Origin: UBA6224 sp963800205
Lineage (GTDB): Bacteria > Patescibacteriota > Saccharimonadia > Saccharimonadales > UBA4665
Direction: 5' to 3'
Assembly (NCBI GenBank): GCA_963800205.1
Contig: CAWCZQ010000001.1
Location: 1 to 64,000 of the forward strand
Length of the DNA stretch: 64,000 nucleotides
In this document: in pieces, positions 26,530 to 35,026 of the stretch
Layout: every line of letters starts with the position of its first letter
Position numbering within the stretch: position 1 is the stretch's first letter
Translations under genes and position numbers: made by a program
Notes under the pieces: generated by a model
The model's database searches: none
Told to the model about the DNA's origin: nothing
What the model saw: the letters and a program-made list of their open reading frames with translations, nothing else

Positions 26530-27138
26530 GTGTCCGCAAGCGAGTATGTCCACGCGCCAACCGACGATGAGCGCCTCTACGTGTTGTATCGAAGTGGCGA
26601 CAAACCCGCGCTGCCAGACTCAGGCCAGCTCAAGGCATGGCACACCGCCATTCAGCCGATTCGGCTGCTGTTTCTGGCGCGCCAGCGCGAAAAGGCCATC
26701 AAATCGCAAATCGAAGCACTGCGACAGCGGATTCTGAAGGCCCATGGCGACAGTCCGGCACCAGGGTTCATTGGCCGCTATGGCAAGCAGTGGCTACGGG
26801 TGCTGATTATCCGGCACAAGTCCGAGCGAGTGTTGGCACAGCCACAAGAGTTCGTGGCCCATGTCGGCGACCAGCTCCCGGCAGCCGCCAAGCTTATCGC
26901 CGTTGCGCTGACGCCACGCGATTATCTTGCCTTTGCCAAGTGGCACGCCAAACGAACCCACGAAGATCCGCGGGATCGCATTGTGCGCGTCGAGGTCGAC
27001 CTCCAAGTTGTCGATGCGCTGGTCGAGTCCGGCACCATTGCCAAGCTTCCAGACGGCATGTTCGAACAGACCACGCCCAAAAGCCCGACTATCGACATCA
27101 AGGCAGTATCCGCCCCACAAGCGAGAAGAGGAACGTAA
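26530..27138 (+). CDS. Hypothetical basic protein, 202 aa
   Basis: A soluble, Arg- and Ala-rich, mainly helical protein (REKAIKSQIEALRQRILKAH near 52; YGKQWLRVLIIRHKSERVL near 83). No family is recognised. GTG 26530 is taken as start: the ATG at 26526 is out of frame and closes after 14 codons. A TATAAT lies at 26479-26484. A long inverted repeat directly follows the stop. Confidence 0.5.
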   Translation: MSASEYVHAPTDDERLYVLYRSGDKPALPDSGQLKAWHTAIQPIRLLFLARQREKAIKSQIEALRQRILKAHGDSPAPGFIGRYGKQWLRVLIIRHKSERVLAQPQEFVAHVGDQLPAAAKLIAVALTPRDYLAFAKWHAKRTHEDPRDRIVRVEVDLQVVDALVESGTIAKLPDGMFEQTTPKSPTIDIKAVSAPQARRGT

Positions 27139-27140
27139 CC

Positions 27141-27198
27141 TGGTATGGTCGCTTGCGCGTGCAGCTTTTGCACACTCAGCGCAAGCGACCACATACCA
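27141..27198. terminator. Long nested hairpin
   Basis: GGTATG-GTCGCTTGCGC pairs with GCGCAAGCGAC-CATACC (a 2-nt bulge on one side), and the apex GTGCA/TGCAC forms a second stem. No T-run follows, so it may terminate in a rho-independent-like way only weakly, or protect the 3' end of the upstream mRNA. Confidence 0.5.
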
Positions 27199-27248
27199 CA
27201 AGAGGGAGGGTATTGACTTTTTTATGTTTTTATGCTACATTATTATAT

Positions 27249-27518
27249 ATGATGTTTGAGTCGTACCGCGAGCAGCTTACCAAGTGGAATACTTCCACGA
27301 CTGATCGCCAAAAATTACAGGTAGTATACCTACTTTTGATAGTAGTAAGCTTTGTGGTGGCGGGCATTGTCGGCCTCATAAACTACCACATGGGGCACAC
27401 GATCCTCAAGATTACCGTCGTGGCTATTATTGTATATGTCGCCAACGCCGTTGTCTGGTCGCTGCTGCACACCTCAGTAATTAGCAAGTTACCGACCAAA
27501 CCAGCCCGCAAGCGCTAG
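27249..27518 (+). CDS. Small two-span membrane protein, 89 aa
   Basis: Two spans (about 27-46 and 54-74) lie between a polar N-terminus (SYREQLTKWNTSTTDRQK) and a basic end (TKPARKR). No family recognised. It starts with two adjacent ATG codons (27249, 27252). A promoter-like TTGACT with an AT-rich region follows the hairpin upstream. It is 64 bp before typA, whose own TATACT at about 27539 suggests separate transcription. Confidence 0.5.
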   Translation: MMFESYREQLTKWNTSTTDRQKLQVVYLLLIVVSFVVAGIVGLINYHMGHTILKITVVAIIVYVANAVVWSLLHTSVISKLPTKPARKR

Positions 27519-27582
27519 TCGGCGCGACCCCTGACTGGTATACTGTAGCGAAACATTAGTATGCGCGAGGAGCGCTTTTTGT

Positions 27583-29415
27583 ATGCCCCAACTGACACAG
27601 GATCCGACGAAGATCCGAAACATTGCTATTATTGCCCACGTTGACCACGGTAAAACTACCTTGGTCGATGGGTTACTCAAACAATCCAAAACCTTTCGCG
27701 ACAACCAAGCCGAAATGAGCCAAGAGCTGATTATGGATAGTGGCGACCAAGAAAAAGAGCGCGGCATAACCATCACCGCCAAAGTTACGGCAGTGCAGCA
27801 CGGCGATTACCGCATTAACATTATCGATACACCCGGCCACGCCGATTTTAGTGGCGAAGTCGAACGCACCCTTAACATGGCCGATGGCTGCTTGCTGATT
27901 GTCGATGCGCAAGAGGGTCCCATGCCACAAACAAAGTTTGTACTCGAACGCGCGCTCGAGGCAGAACTCAGCCCGATTGTAATTATCAACAAAATCGACA
28001 AGCCAGCTGCTCGTATCAAAGAAGTCGAAGACGAACTGGCCGATTTATTCCTAGAACTGGCCGTCCACGAAGACCAACTGCATTATCCTGTCTACTACGC
28101 TGTCGGCCGTGCCGGCAAGGCCTGGGCCGACGCACCAAGCGACCCCGAAGCCGACGCCAATCTCGACCCGATTTTTGATGCCGTCATCGAAAAAGTCGCC
28201 GCCCCCAAGGTCGAGGCCGACAAACCATTCCAGATGCTTGTCACCGCACTCGCCTACGATACCTTCAAAGGCAAATACGCCATTGGCCGCATTACTCGCG
28301 GGCAGGTCAGTGCTGGCGACCAAGTCAGCCTGTGCAAAAAAGATGGCAGCATTGTTCGCGCCAAAGTTGACAACGTGTTCATGAGTCATGGTGTCAGCAA
28401 GTTTGAAGTTAAGGGCGGTATCGCTGGCGATATCGTGCAGCTTACCGGCATTGCCGATGCCCAAATTGGCGAAACCATTGCCGATGCCAACGAGCCAGAA
28501 GCCTTGCCGACCATCGAAGTCGAAGCCCCAACGCTTCGTATATACCTCGGCCCCAACACCAGCCCACTCAAAGGCCAAGAAGGCGAATTCAACACCTCTC
28601 GGCAAATCGCCGAACGGCTCAAAAAAGAGCTCGAAACCAACGTCGGCCTGCGAGTCGAAGAAGCCGGTATTGGCTTTACCGTAGCCGGCAGGGGAGAGCT
28701 GCACCTAGGTGTCCTGATCGAGACCATGCGCCGCGAAGGCTTTGAGTTTGAAGTCGGTCGGCCGCAAGTGGTCACCAAAGAAGAAGACGGCCAAACCATG
28801 GAACCAGTCGAAGAAGTAATCATCGAAGTTCCAGCCGAACATGTCGGCACCGTCCAGATGGAACTCGGCCAACGCCGCGCTACCCTCAAAGAGCAATTCG
28901 CCAGCCCCAAAGGCGTCACCAAGCTCATTTACGAAATGCCGACGCGCGCCTTGCTGGGTATGCGCAACATACTACTGACCAACACCAAGGGCACCATTGT
29001 CATGAACAGCCTCGTCGTCGGCTTTCAGCCGCAAGGCGCTGCACTGCAACAACTGCGCAGCGGCGTGCTGATTAGCTACGAAAACGGCGTCACCACCCCG
29101 TACGCGCTGCAAAATGCCGAAGCTCGCGGCACCATCTTTATCGGTCCGGCCGAAAAAGTCTATGCCGGCCAAATCATTGGCCTCAACACTCGCCAAGAAG
29201 ACATGGAAATCAACGTCTGCAAAGCCAAGCACCTGACCAACATGCGTAGCTCTAGCAGCGACGGCGTAGTCCAGCTCACCCCGCCGACAATCTTTAGCCT
29301 CGAACAGTGTCTCGACTTTATCGAAAACGACGAACTCCTCGAAGTTACGCCTAAGAATCTTCGCCTCCGCAAAAAAGAACTCGATCCCAATAAACGCAAA
29401 CGCCAAAACAAATAG
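27583..29415 (+). CDS. typA: GTP-binding protein TypA/BipA
   Basis: 610 aa, the full length for TypA/BipA, a ribosome-associated translational GTPase of the EF-G family that assists 50S assembly and stress or low-temperature growth. All G motifs are intact: AHVDHGKTTLVD (G1), ERGITI (G2), DTPGHADFSGEVER (G3), NKIDKPAAR (G4). Domains II, III and V follow, and the BipA-specific C-terminal domain contains NTRQEDMEINVCKAKHLTNM. The C-terminus is basic. AGGAG lies 11 nt upstream. Monocistronic-looking, with a TATACT promoter about 38 nt before the start. Confidence 0.96.
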   Translation: MPQLTQDPTKIRNIAIIAHVDHGKTTLVDGLLKQSKTFRDNQAEMSQELIMDSGDQEKERGITITAKVTAVQHGDYRINIIDTPGHADFSGEVERTLNMADGCLLIVDAQEGPMPQTKFVLERALEAELSPIVIINKIDKPAARIKEVEDELADLFLELAVHEDQLHYPVYYAVGRAGKAWADAPSDPEADANLDPIFDAVIEKVAAPKVEADKPFQMLVTALAYDTFKGKYAIGRITRGQVSAGDQVSLCKKDGSIVRAKVDNVFMSHGVSKFEVKGGIAGDIVQLTGIADAQIGETIADANEPEALPTIEVEAPTLRIYLGPNTSPLKGQEGEFNTSRQIAERLKKELETNVGLRVEEAGIGFTVAGRGELHLGVLIETMRREGFEFEVGRPQVVTKEEDGQTMEPVEEVIIEVPAEHVGTVQMELGQRRATLKEQFASPKGVTKLIYEMPTRALLGMRNILLTNTKGTIVMNSLVVGFQPQGAALQQLRSGVLISYENGVTTPYALQNAEARGTIFIGPAEKVYAGQIIGLNTRQEDMEINVCKAKHLTNMRSSSSDGVVQLTPPTIFSLEQCLDFIENDELLEVTPKNLRLRKKELDPNKRKRQNK

Positions 29416-29429
29416 CTTATACTTAAGTT

Positions 29430-29927
29430 ATGGCAAATTGGCGTGGGCATGTAGTCGGAGCAGGGGTATGTACGGTTGGCTATGTCGCACTGCTCGAAAT
29501 TGCCCCCTACGCTGTACTGGAACAAACCAGGGGATTATTGGATAACACCCAAATGCTGGTGGGATTGTTCGTTATCGCCATCCTATTTGGGTTATGGCCC
29601 GATGTCGATACCAACAGTAAGGGCCAGAATATATTTTTTGGCCTGGCCTTTGCCGCTGATATTTTTCTGATACTCAACGGCCGGCTCGAGGCCGCCGCCT
29701 ATCTCGGGCTGGTGGCTATGACTCCAATTATCGGCAAGCATCGCGGCTGGACCCATACCAAAATTGCCATGGTGTTGGTACCGGCGCCACTGATACTTAT
29801 CCCATATTTGTACCGGCCTAGCGTACTGACACCGGCGTTATTGCTGTACGGCGCGGCGGTGGTCGGGTACTTTAGCCACCTCTTGCTCGATGGCTTAATT
29901 TTTAAACATTTTCGCATCAAAAACTGA
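29430..29927 (+). CDS. YdjM-like membrane-bound metal-dependent hydrolase
   Basis: 165 aa, about five spans. Conserved metal-ligand motifs of the YdjM/DUF457 family are present: GLWPDVDT near residue 50, KHRGWTHTK near 105 and GYFSHLLLDGL near 148. Family members are inner-membrane putative hydrolases; the substrate is not known. TATACT at 29418-29423 lies 6 nt before the ATG, so it is probably leaderless, with the promoter directly after the typA stop. Confidence 0.8.
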   Translation: MANWRGHVVGAGVCTVGYVALLEIAPYAVLEQTRGLLDNTQMLVGLFVIAILFGLWPDVDTNSKGQNIFFGLAFAADIFLILNGRLEAAAYLGLVAMTPIIGKHRGWTHTKIAMVLVPAPLILIPYLYRPSVLTPALLLYGAAVVGYFSHLLLDGLIFKHFRIKN

Positions 29928-29985
29928 TCAATATCAGCCGGATAGTTAAGTATCATTTACTAAAAGATGGTATAGTAGGGAATAT

Positions 29986-30465
29986 ATGATTGCGCTCACA
30001 CTCGACGAACAACGCTGCACCACGTGCAAAAAATTGCTGTTTCGCGGTTCTTTTGGCTTTGGGTTCGTTGAGGCTAAGTGCAGCCGATGCGGTAACATAA
30101 ACGTTCTTAACTCGTTTGATACGATGCTCCGCGCTACCAAGGATGTCTACATCATTGTCTACAACAATGACAGTCAGATTATTGCGAGCAGTAGCTCAAC
30201 AGAAGATCTCCTCCATTATACTGGCAAACAACTCGCCGACCTTACCATGTGTGCTATCGACAAAGACTTTCCTACTACCTCCTGTAAGCTGGCAAATAAT
30301 ATAGAGAGCTTAGATGATTGGGAAACGCTCCACAACAAACTACCCACACGATCGATCCATCTGACGTCGCAAGGAGAGAAAATTCCGGTAATAGCCCGTT
30401 ACTATCCCATTGGCACACTGACCGGTATTTATAGCATTGGCGTATTCAAACTACGCAATATATAG
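29986..30465 (+). CDS. Zinc-finger plus PAS-like protein
   Basis: 159 aa. An N-terminal finger, CTTCKKLLFRGSFGFGFVEA then CSRCGNINVLN, resembles the phage Mu Com zinc finger (C-x2-C, ~18 residues, C-x2-C). The remaining ~105 residues resemble a PAS sensor: VYIIVYNNDSQIIASSSSTE, LLHYTGKQLADL and IPVIARYYPIG. No output domain follows. The Com and PAS calls are pattern-based. A cytosolic nucleic-acid-binding sensor is possible. TATAGT precedes the ATG by 9 nt. Confidence 0.55.
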   Translation: MIALTLDEQRCTTCKKLLFRGSFGFGFVEAKCSRCGNINVLNSFDTMLRATKDVYIIVYNNDSQIIASSSSTEDLLHYTGKQLADLTMCAIDKDFPTTSCKLANNIESLDDWETLHNKLPTRSIHLTSQGEKIPVIARYYPIGTLTGIYSIGVFKLRNI

Positions 30466-30475
30466 CGCTTATGTA

Positions 30476-30504
30476 TTGACGTACTTAGCCATAACCGTTA
30501 ATAT
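30476..30504 (+). promoter_or_regulatory. Strong sigma-70-type promoter of the WxL operon
   Basis: TTGACG (30476-30481), a 17-nt spacer and TAATAT (30499-30504). It drives a ~95-nt leader that includes a stem GTTCG/CGAAC enclosing CCA/TGG pairs (about 30547-30583), then AGAGGAG before the first gene. Confidence 0.7.
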
Positions 30505-30605
30505 TTATTAATAGACTTGAAGCTCGTGAGGTCCTCGAGATCCTGAAGTTCGCCCACCAATATTTTGGCGGTCTGTCGAACTATAAAGTAAGAGGAGAAT
30601 AGCTT

Positions 30606-31253
30606 ATGAAATCGACTTTACGAAGTCTACTAGTGCTTGCTGCGGCTTTTGGGGTGTTAGCCGTGCCAGCAGCAACATTTGCTGCAACCACAACTACGCC
30701 AAACTTTACTCAAACAGTTAATCCGGGGACGTTATGGACCGATATTTTGCAAAGCGATGGTACTACTCCAGTCGCGAGCCCAGCAGTGGCCTTCAGCGCC
30801 CTCAACAAAAGCTTTTCATGCCAAACTTCAACCGCAACGTTGGGCGACACCAACAATAAGTTGTATGTGAACAACTTAGACGCCAACGGTGGCTGGACGC
30901 TCGCTATTGCAACCACCGGCGGCAACACGGCCACCTGGACGGACAGCTCGAAAACCTATAGCTTCAATGACGCATCATCTTCTGGCTGTGCGACTGGCCA
31001 GCTAACCGTTGATGCATCAACCGGCACAGTGACGCCCGATTGTAGTAGCGTCTGTGATGCCGTAACTGTTAACAAAGGTTCATCCACCGCATATGATGGC
31101 AGCACCGTTACCAGCGCAACCCTTATGACCACCAGCAGCGGCAGTGGCTGGAAGGGTTATCTCACAGGAGTCAGCCTGAGCCAAAAAGTACCTGCCAATC
31201 AAGAGTCAGGTAGCTACTCACTAGGCATGACTATAACGGTTGCCGCCCCATAA
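30606..31253 (+). CDS. WxL-like surface protein
   Basis: 215 aa. A signal peptide (1-26, cleaved after TFAA) is followed by one domain of about 185 residues. It has the WxL signature GGWTLAIATTGG near residue 96 and the distal conserved end GVSLSQKVPANQESGSYSLG, with Cys pairs that may form disulfides. WxL domains bind peptidoglycan or WxL partners on Gram-positive surfaces. The next gene encodes a DUF916 protein, the usual WxL partner, and the third gene has a homologous C-terminal domain. The call combines motif and context. Confidence 0.65.
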   Translation: MKSTLRSLLVLAAAFGVLAVPAATFAATTTTPNFTQTVNPGTLWTDILQSDGTTPVASPAVAFSALNKSFSCQTSTATLGDTNNKLYVNNLDANGGWTLAIATTGGNTATWTDSSKTYSFNDASSSGCATGQLTVDASTGTVTPDCSSVCDAVTVNKGSSTAYDGSTVTSATLMTTSSGSGWKGYLTGVSLSQKVPANQESGSYSLGMTITVAAP

Positions 31254-31303
31254 CACTTCGTCTACTAGCACAAAACAATAGTCTACGGTACAGTTAAAGC
31301 AAC

Positions 31304-32449
31304 ATGAAATACTTCTTAGCAGCTCGATTTGCCCTCCTGGCGTTGCTGAGTGCAGTGCTACTGGTGCAGCCAGTGGCCGCAGTGGAGTATGGCGGGATTG
31401 GTGGTGTACCTGCTAACCCCCGCAAAGATAACGAGCGTAGTAAATCCATCTTTATCTACACGCTCAAACAAAGCGCCCAAAAGAATGACGCTATAAAGCT
31501 GGTTAATAACACCGACTCCACGCATACCCTCGCCGTCTATCCGGTAGACGCGGTGCTGGCGAGCGGGGGAGCATTTACCTGCGCGCAGCGGGCAGACCAG
31601 CCAAGTGATGTCGGTAGCTGGATCTCACTCAGCTCAACTACCGTTACCCTCGCAGCCAACGAGACCAAAACTGTGCCATTTACCATAACGGTGCCCAACA
31701 AAGCTGATGTAGGCGAACACAATGGCTGTATTGCCATAGAAGACAAGACTGCTACGGCGCCGCAGCAAGAGCAGAGCGGTGTCGTACTCGGGTTTCGATC
31801 GGCCATCCGCGTTGCCATAACTATTCCTGGCAACATCGTTAAAAGCCTCGCACTTTCTACGGTCGGTATCGAACATCTCCAAAACGGCAATGTCTTGGTT
31901 AAGCCAGCCGCCACCAACAAAGGCAATGTATCGTTAGACACCGACCTCACTACCTACCTACGCCCCGTCCTCGGTGTATCAAGTACCACCAAAAATGGTT
32001 CGTATCCCGTGTTGCCCAGCTCGACTGCCAGCTGGAACTTTGAAATAGAGAGTCCATTCTGGGGTGGCTGGTATCGTGCCGATGTGGCCGCTACCTACAA
32101 CAACGACCCGACCGCTGGCATCGGCAGCAAAGATACCTCATCTCGAACCGTTTCAAAGCAGTCATCGGTCTTTTTTGTGGCCCCGCAGCCCTTAGCGCTC
32201 GTGATTGAGCTCGCGGTCATCCTGCTCTTATTGTTGCTCTTATGGGCCTTATTACGGCGAGCAAAGCACCGTTCGCATGTGCGACGACACTGGCAAACAT
32301 ACACCGTCGTCGATGGTGACAACATAAATAAAATTGCCACCAAGACAGATGTCGGCTGGAAAAAAATCGCGAAAGCAAACAAGCTCAAGGCACCGTACCA
32401 TCTGGAACCGGGCCAAACACTCAAAATACCACCAACCAATAATTCGTAG
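31304..32449 (+). CDS. DUF916 WxL-interacting protein with C-terminal LysM
   Basis: 381 aa. Signal peptide (1-25), DUF916-type N-terminal beta domain (about 28-165, VPANPRKDNERSKSIFIYTL and VGEHNGCIAIED), a second beta domain (about 170-290), a membrane span (about 297-320) and a LysM module at the end (YTVVDGDNINKIATKTDVGW .. PGQTLKIP). DUF916 proteins tether WxL proteins and contact host or wall. By the positive-inside rule the RRAKHRSHVRRH stretch after the span puts LysM in the cytoplasm, where there is no peptidoglycan. That topology is unusual. Confidence 0.78.
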   Translation: MKYFLAARFALLALLSAVLLVQPVAAVEYGGIGGVPANPRKDNERSKSIFIYTLKQSAQKNDAIKLVNNTDSTHTLAVYPVDAVLASGGAFTCAQRADQPSDVGSWISLSSTTVTLAANETKTVPFTITVPNKADVGEHNGCIAIEDKTATAPQQEQSGVVLGFRSAIRVAITIPGNIVKSLALSTVGIEHLQNGNVLVKPAATNKGNVSLDTDLTTYLRPVLGVSSTTKNGSYPVLPSSTASWNFEIESPFWGGWYRADVAATYNNDPTAGIGSKDTSSRTVSKQSSVFFVAPQPLALVIELAVILLLLLLLWALLRRAKHRSHVRRHWQTYTVVDGDNINKIATKTDVGWKKIAKANKLKAPYHLEPGQTLKIPPTNNS

Positions 32450-32457
32450 GATTCACT

Positions 32458-33702
32458 ATGGTACAGCGGAAGCGACAGTATAGCTTTCTTGCTTTTTCAC
32501 TGACTATACTTTGCATGCTTACAGTGATAGGAAGTGTATGGCCAAGCCGAGTATCGGCAGCACCATCCCTGGTGCAAAGCACGAGCACTAATGGAGGGGG
32601 TACTAGTGTGGCGTATTCGTCCAGTCCCATAGCGGGGCATTTGCTAGTGGCTGTCTGTAGTAGTGATGTCGCAACTACCGTGACAGGGCCAGCGGGATTT
32701 TCGACTGCCATCAATGAATCGGCTACCATCGGGCAAGGGATATTTTATAAAATAGCAATTGGGAGTGAGTCAACAATAAGCTGTTCGTTTTCGGGATCAG
32801 GGAATAATACGGTGCAATTATATGAATACAGTGGTATTCACTCATACACTACTTTTGAACTTGCCAATGCAACTTCTTCGACAGGCAATAGTGGCACCAT
32901 TTCGTCTGGTACCCTTACTACCACACATGCCAACGATCTTATTATCGCGGCTGCTACAATCAATAACCCCAATGGTACTCCTATTACTGGCTGGACCAAT
33001 AGCTTTTCACAAAGACAATCAGACTCCATAACTAAGGGCCCAAAAGGCAGCCGTTTTTATGCGACCTCACTGGATCGCTACGTTACTGCAAGTGGCAGCT
33101 ACAGCACCACAGGGACGACCACCGATCCAGGAAGCTGGCGCGGCCAAATAGTAGCATTTCGGGCACTCGCGGCCAGCCCGGTGCTGTCTCACGACATCGT
33201 GAATGGCGCCGGTGCCTCAGTGGCTAATCCAACCGTCGCTATGTCCACTTTAACCAAAACATTTACCTGCCAAACAGCTACCGGCACACTCGGGACGGCC
33301 TCACAAAAAATCCGCGTCAGCAATAGCACCGATAACCCCGCCTGGAGCTTATCCATTGCCGCCACGGGCGGCCAATCTGCCGTCTGGCAAGCCGGCGCCA
33401 ATACGTATGCCTATAACAATGCTGCAGGAAGTGGCTGCACGGGCGGCCAACTAACCATAACGCCAAGCCAAGCTGGTGTGAGCGCGTCTAGTGGCTGCTC
33501 AACTAGTGGAGTAACCGCTGGGAGTAGTGGTAGCTTTACGGCAGGGTCGGTTAACGCGGTGACATTACTGTCGGCGGCGACCCCTGCCGCCATTGATTGC
33601 TCCTGGGACATGCAAAACATTAGCTTGTCGCAAAAAGTCCCGGCCAACCAAGCCAGCGGCGCCTACAATATTGGCCTAACCCTCACGCTCACGGCTAACT
33701 AA
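32458..33702 (+). CDS. Two-domain surface protein with C-terminal WxL-like domain
   Basis: 414 aa. Signal peptide (about 1-34) and a beta-rich domain (about 36-238). The C-terminal domain (about 240-414) is homologous to the first gene of this operon: AWSLSIAATGG corresponds to the WxL motif, and ISLSQKVPANQASGAYNIG to its end. The N-terminal domain (SSPIAGHLLVAVCSS, then WRGQIVAFRAL) resembles beta-sandwich domains of bacterial adhesins, but I cannot name it. The stop overlaps the next ATG (TAATG). Confidence 0.65.
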   Translation: MVQRKRQYSFLAFSLTILCMLTVIGSVWPSRVSAAPSLVQSTSTNGGGTSVAYSSSPIAGHLLVAVCSSDVATTVTGPAGFSTAINESATIGQGIFYKIAIGSESTISCSFSGSGNNTVQLYEYSGIHSYTTFELANATSSTGNSGTISSGTLTTTHANDLIIAAATINNPNGTPITGWTNSFSQRQSDSITKGPKGSRFYATSLDRYVTASGSYSTTGTTTDPGSWRGQIVAFRALAASPVLSHDIVNGAGASVANPTVAMSTLTKTFTCQTATGTLGTASQKIRVSNSTDNPAWSLSIAATGGQSAVWQAGANTYAYNNAAGSGCTGGQLTITPSQAGVSASSGCSTSGVTAGSSGSFTAGSVNAVTLLSAATPAAIDCSWDMQNISLSQKVPANQASGAYNIGLTLTLTAN

Positions 33703-34508
33703 TGAAGCGACTTACTTTATATTTTATATTAGGCGCCTTACTGCTGCAGCTTTGCCTATTGGTAAGCACCGACACCGTACTCGCCAAAAAGAATGATGCG
33801 CTTTTTGAACAACAAATTCTCCCGCTTAATTGCGTATATCAAATCGTCGATGATGGCCTAGGTACTATTATCTACCTCACGCCGCAAGAATGCGGGCACG
33901 TTGTACATCCACCCAAAAAACCCACCACCAAGCCAACAAAAGGAGGCGGCAAAAGCACCAAGATACAAAACAAAGACAAACCTGTTCATGTCCAAAGGCA
34001 GAATTATTCTCCTCCAGGTCTGCCAGTACTGCGACAGCCCCATTCTGCTAATACCGACCACGGTACAAAATCCATAATCCTCAACGATTCACCGGATGCA
34101 CTCGCCCGATCAGGCTACCGGAAAACCGTCATGGCTGGCGACATATTCACATATATACCACTCACCGGCAAAAAAACCACCAAGCACACCATACGCATCA
34201 CTAGTGTGCTGGCGGCCGGGGTAAGTATACTGATACAACCCTCGAACCAGCTTATTTTTGTGCCAAACGGCAGCACTAAATACCTCGATTATGACGCCGA
34301 TCACAAACCCTCGCTTGCCATTACCGTAACCCGCAGCGCTGACGGCAAAGCACTCCTCGATATACGCCTGCTATCGCTTGATCAGCCGTTGGTTATTCCG
34401 TCAGAAGAATCGACTCCCCATACTCTTGGTACGGCGACGGTGGTGGTCATACTAGCACTGGCTCTAGTGACGGCACGCTGGTATCTGCCGCGGTTACCGC
34501 AACGCTAA
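33702..34508 (+). CDS. Secreted, C-terminally anchored hypothetical protein
   Basis: 268 aa. Signal peptide (about 1-29), two Cys in the early mature part, a basic Pro/Lys-rich linker (VHPPKKPTTKPTKGGGKS, near 75), a beta-rich domain (about 120-235) and a C-terminal span (about 243-260) with a basic tail. It overlaps the upstream WxL-like gene by 1 nt, so it is the fourth gene of the operon. The Lys-rich linker could bind anionic cell-wall polymers. No family is recognised. Confidence 0.55.
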   Translation: MKRLTLYFILGALLLQLCLLVSTDTVLAKKNDALFEQQILPLNCVYQIVDDGLGTIIYLTPQECGHVVHPPKKPTTKPTKGGGKSTKIQNKDKPVHVQRQNYSPPGLPVLRQPHSANTDHGTKSIILNDSPDALARSGYRKTVMAGDIFTYIPLTGKKTTKHTIRITSVLAAGVSILIQPSNQLIFVPNGSTKYLDYDADHKPSLAITVTRSADGKALLDIRLLSLDQPLVIPSEESTPHTLGTATVVVILALALVTARWYLPRLPQR

Positions 34509-34511
34509 GCC

Positions 34512-34976
34512 TTAACTTTCGTGATGCATGTGGTGATATTGATGGGCGACGGCGTGGCCTTTGCCGCGAGCGATGAGATAGCGATTGACGGGGAATGCTG
34601 CCGCGAAGGCAATACCCAACGACAAGCCTAAACTCAACCAAAACAGCCAGGTGGTAAGGCCGGCATTGATGGCGCCGGGAACAATCAAAATAAAGCCATT
34701 ATCGGTCAGTTCCATCGTTGCGATAGAGGCGGTGTCGGCGACCAAGGCAACGCCGAGCGCTTTTCGTAGGCCCAAACCATGCTTGAGAATAGGGCGCATA
34801 CTGAGCGCGTAGCCAAAGGCAAATGCCAACACCACCGAAATGACAATGCTCGATGCCGCCGCCCAGCCCAGTGCCGCGGAGATAATCATACCTAAGACTT
34901 CGCCGATGGCACACCCGGTAAGGCAGTGCAGGGTGGCACTGGCAGCTGTTTTGTTGAGTGATGTGTTGTGTTCCAT
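34512..34976 (-). CDS. DUF4396 membrane protein
   Basis: 154 aa. Matches DUF4396: ATLHCLTGCAIGEVLGMIIS opens the first span, and a His-rich end (HAVAHQYHHMHHES) could bind metal. Four spans in all. Family members are uncharacterised; metal or copper handling has been guessed from Cys/His content. ATG 34976 is preferred over the upstream in-frame ATG at 34994, since MEHNTS is the shorter, more typical opening. Confidence 0.8.
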   Translation of the reverse strand: MEHNTSLNKTAASATLHCLTGCAIGEVLGMIISAALGWAAASSIVISVVLAFAFGYALSMRPILKHGLGLRKALGVALVADTASIATMELTDNGFILIVPGAINAGLTTWLFWLSLGLSLGIAFAAAFPVNRYLIARGKGHAVAHQYHHMHHES

Positions 34977-35026
34977 GTGTCCATAATAACGCATATAAGT
35001 GGTGTAGAATAGAGACCATACAGATC

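Noticed and set aside
28051..28704. Long reverse-strand open frames inside typA
   Set aside because: Shadows of a GC-rich coding frame; typA is complete and conserved.
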